This document shows, piece by piece, positions 62,390-64,000 of a stretch of 64,000 nt of DNA. The stretch comes from CAWATZ01 sp963784995. GTDB lineage: Bacteria; Planctomycetota; Planctomycetia; Gemmatales; Gemmataceae. Under the pieces are notes generated by a model. That model did not search any database. It worked only from the letters and a program-made list of their open reading frames with translations, and had not been told where the DNA came from. A program made the position numbers and the translations under genes. Positions within the stretch are counted from its first letter, which is position 1, and the number at the start of each line of letters is the position of its first letter. The stretch is taken from contig CAWATZ010000004.1 of the NCBI GenBank assembly GCA_963784995.1, positions 310,001-374,000 of the forward strand, in the 5' to 3' direction.

Positions 62390-64000
62390 ATGCGCTTCTT
62401 CGAGTTGCAGCGACTGCTGACAGCCCTGTTCAGGCGTCAAGCGACGCGAGGTGTCCGACCAACCGCCCGGCACCAGCGCAGGTCCCGGACGTTCCGACCC
62501 ACCCTGGATGGTCTGGAGGACCGGGTGGTCCCGTCCACGTACTACGTGCATAACGTCGCCCAGTTATATTCGGCGGTCGCCGGCGCCGACAGTAACCCCG
62601 GTTCAACGATCATCATCGCTAACAACACGGCCCTTTTGCCCTCCTACAACCTGAACGCGGGCGAGCTGCGCCTGAGCGCCAGCACGACCATCACGGCCTC
62701 GAACCCGGTGGTCCCGGGGGGCGTCGTGATCAATGCCGGCGGCAACAGTCGCGTCTTCGACATCTATACCACGACCGCCACGCCGACCAGCGTGGTCCTG
62801 GGCGGCCTGACCCTCGAAAACGGCACCGGCACCGGCCCAACCAGCACGGCCGGGGTCGCCAACGACGGCGGCAACGTCCTGGTGGAAGACCAGGTGGACA
62901 ACCTGACACTCATCCACTGCATCGTCCAGGGCGGCACGGCGACGTACAGCGCGGGCGGCGGCAACGGCGGCGGCATTTACACGCCGGGTCCGGTGACCCT
63001 CACCACCAGCACCGTCCGGAACAACTCGGCCCTGACCGACGGCACCGCGGGCGACGGCGGCAGCGGCGGCGGCATCTGGGCCGGCAGCGCCGTCACCCTG
63101 ACCAGCGACACGGTCACGACGAACACGGCCGACACCACCCAGGCCACCAGCGCCGGCGGCGGCATTTACACCACCGGTCCGGTCGTGTCCAGCTACAGCA
63201 TCATCAGCAGCAACTCCTCCGGCGGCGCGGGGGCCGGCCTCTTTGCGGACGGCAACGGCGACCCCGTCACGCTGACCGGCGGCCAGCTCAATCTGAACAC
63301 CGCCGGGGCCAGGACCGCCGGGGCCAATGGCGGCGGCCTCTTTGCGGAAGCCGACGTCTTCCTGAGCTCCGTCTCGGTAGGCAGCAACACCGCCAACGGC
63401 AGCGGCGCCGGTGTCTACGACAACGCGGGCATCGTGACGGTCACCGGGAGCAATTTCACCTTCAATTATGCCAGTAATGGCGACGGCGGGGCCATCGCGT
63501 CCTTTTCGGACGTCAGTCTCAGCAGCACCGTGGTCACCAGCAACACCGCCCAGGCCTACGGCGGCGGCATTTACTCCGGCCTCGGTGCGGTCAGCATCAC
63601 CGGCAACAGCCAGGTGAACTCGAACACGGCCATTATCAACGCCGGTGGCGGCGTTTACGCTCACGACGGTGTCACGGTCGTCTCCAGCGCCGTGGACCTC
63701 AACAGCGCCGGGACTTCCGGGGGCGGCATTTACGCCTATTACAACGGCGTGTTCCTCACCAGCGCCAACGTTTCCGGCAATCATGCCAAAAGCAGTTATG
63801 GCGGCGGCATTTACGATGCGTACGGTTACACCAGCCTGACCCTCAGCATCGTGAACAGCAACACGGCCTCCAGCTCGGGCGGCGGCATCTGCGATCAGTA
63901 CGGCAGCACCAGCTCCAGCGCCAGCCAGGTGAACGGCAACACCTCCGGGCGCGAAGGCGGCGGCATCTATGATCAGTACGGCTCCGTGACCGTCTCGGGG
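62390..64000 (+). CDS. right-handed beta-helix surface protein B (partial, right edge)
   Basis: ATG 62390 ('MRFFELQRLLTALFRRQATR', 'FRPTLDGLEDRVVPSTYYVH') opens a frame with no stop up to base 64000, 537 codons. It is a close paralogue of the gene at 54554: the same N-terminus, the same 'NVLVEDQVDNLTL' block and the same order of repeats ('GGGIYTTGPVVSSYSIISSN', 'GVFLTSANVSGNHAKSSYGG'). It is uninterrupted here, which helps place the frame breaks in its neighbour. Expected to be exported and beta-helical; the C-terminus is outside the window. Confidence 0.9.
   Translation, partial: MRFFELQRLLTALFRRQATRGVRPTARHQRRSRTFRPTLDGLEDRVVPSTYYVHNVAQLYSAVAGADSNPGSTIIIANNTALLPSYNLNAGELRLSASTTITASNPVVPGGVVINAGGNSRVFDIYTTTATPTSVVLGGLTLENGTGTGPTSTAGVANDGGNVLVEDQVDNLTLIHCIVQGGTATYSAGGGNGGGIYTPGPVTLTTSTVRNNSALTDGTAGDGGSGGGIWAGSAVTLTSDTVTTNTADTTQATSAGGGIYTTGPVVSSYSIISSNSSGGAGAGLFADGNGDPVTLTGGQLNLNTAGARTAGANGGGLFAEADVFLSSVSVGSNTANGSGAGVYDNAGIVTVTGSNFTFNYASNGDGGAIASFSDVSLSSTVVTSNTAQAYGGGIYSGLGAVSITGNSQVNSNTAIINAGGGVYAHDGVTVVSSAVDLNSAGTSGGGIYAYYNGVFLTSANVSGNHAKSSYGGGIYDAYGYTSLTLSIVNSNTASSSGGGICDQYGSTSSSASQVNGNTSGREGGGIYDQYGSVTVSG

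Noticed and set aside
1..64000. tRNA, rRNA or riboswitch genes
   Set aside because: No cloverleaf-like or conserved rRNA sequence was noticed on either strand by eye; a covariance-model search would be needed to exclude small ones.

Overview
The window looks like a chromosomal segment of a high-GC planctomycete, most likely of the Gemmata/Gemmataceae type. The grounds are a TIGR02996-type repeat-companion domain joined to leucine-rich repeats (38.7 kb), secreted giants whose N-termini carry the 'LE(D/E/N)Rxx P' signature (20.1, 54.6 and 62.4 kb), a WD40 protein ending in a HEAT-like tail (45.7 kb), a three-propeller WD40 protein (49.3 kb), a peptide chain release factor-like protein and clear Shine-Dalgarno sequences. 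The taxonomic call rests on recalled family knowledge, not on a search. No rRNA, tRNA or CRISPR array was seen.

Layout. (1) 1-20151, minus strand: one giant surface/secreted protein gene that runs off the left edge. It mixes autotransporter-associated beta-strand repeats, FCCH-like cassettes, an Asp-box beta-propeller and C-terminal Ig-like repeats. At least fifteen apparent frameshifts interrupt it. (2) 21051-30818, plus strand: a conflict/quality-control type operon with a soluble FtsH-like AAA+ metalloprotease, a MoxR-type AAA+ ATPase, a large two-part scaffold protein and several small accessory proteins. It resembles the described FtsH-vWA-MoxR 'ternary systems', but no vWA gene is visible and a 426-bp hairpin array lies just before MoxR. 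(3) 30858-31376, minus: a RelE/ParE toxin with a frameshifted antitoxin. (4) 32087-38492: two lipoproteins sharing a duplicated leader (the second with HEAT repeats), small membrane proteins and short hypothetical proteins. (5) 38703-41128: an LRR companion gene converging on a cupin and a membrane protein. (6) 41575-45540, minus: a CSLREA/GNFIGTD beta-helix plus Ig-like protein whose N-terminal half is unreadable in one frame. (7) 45667-54051: WD40-HEAT protein, ParB-like protein, small winged-helix-like protein, a three-propeller WD40 protein, then a minus-strand cluster of RF-like protein, tyrosine phosphatase and cupin bounded by long inverted repeats. (8) 54554-64000, plus: two tandem paralogous right-handed beta-helix surface proteins, the second cut by the window edge.

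Single-base frame breaks are frequent in the repeat-rich genes but also hit MoxR, the antitoxin, the phosphatase and the LRR gene. Where a paralogue is present (54.8 kb against 62.7 kb) the break is a one-base insertion. I therefore read most of them as uncorrected sequencing or assembly indels and not as biological decay; this is inference. The most interesting locus is the FtsH/MoxR operon with its hairpin array.
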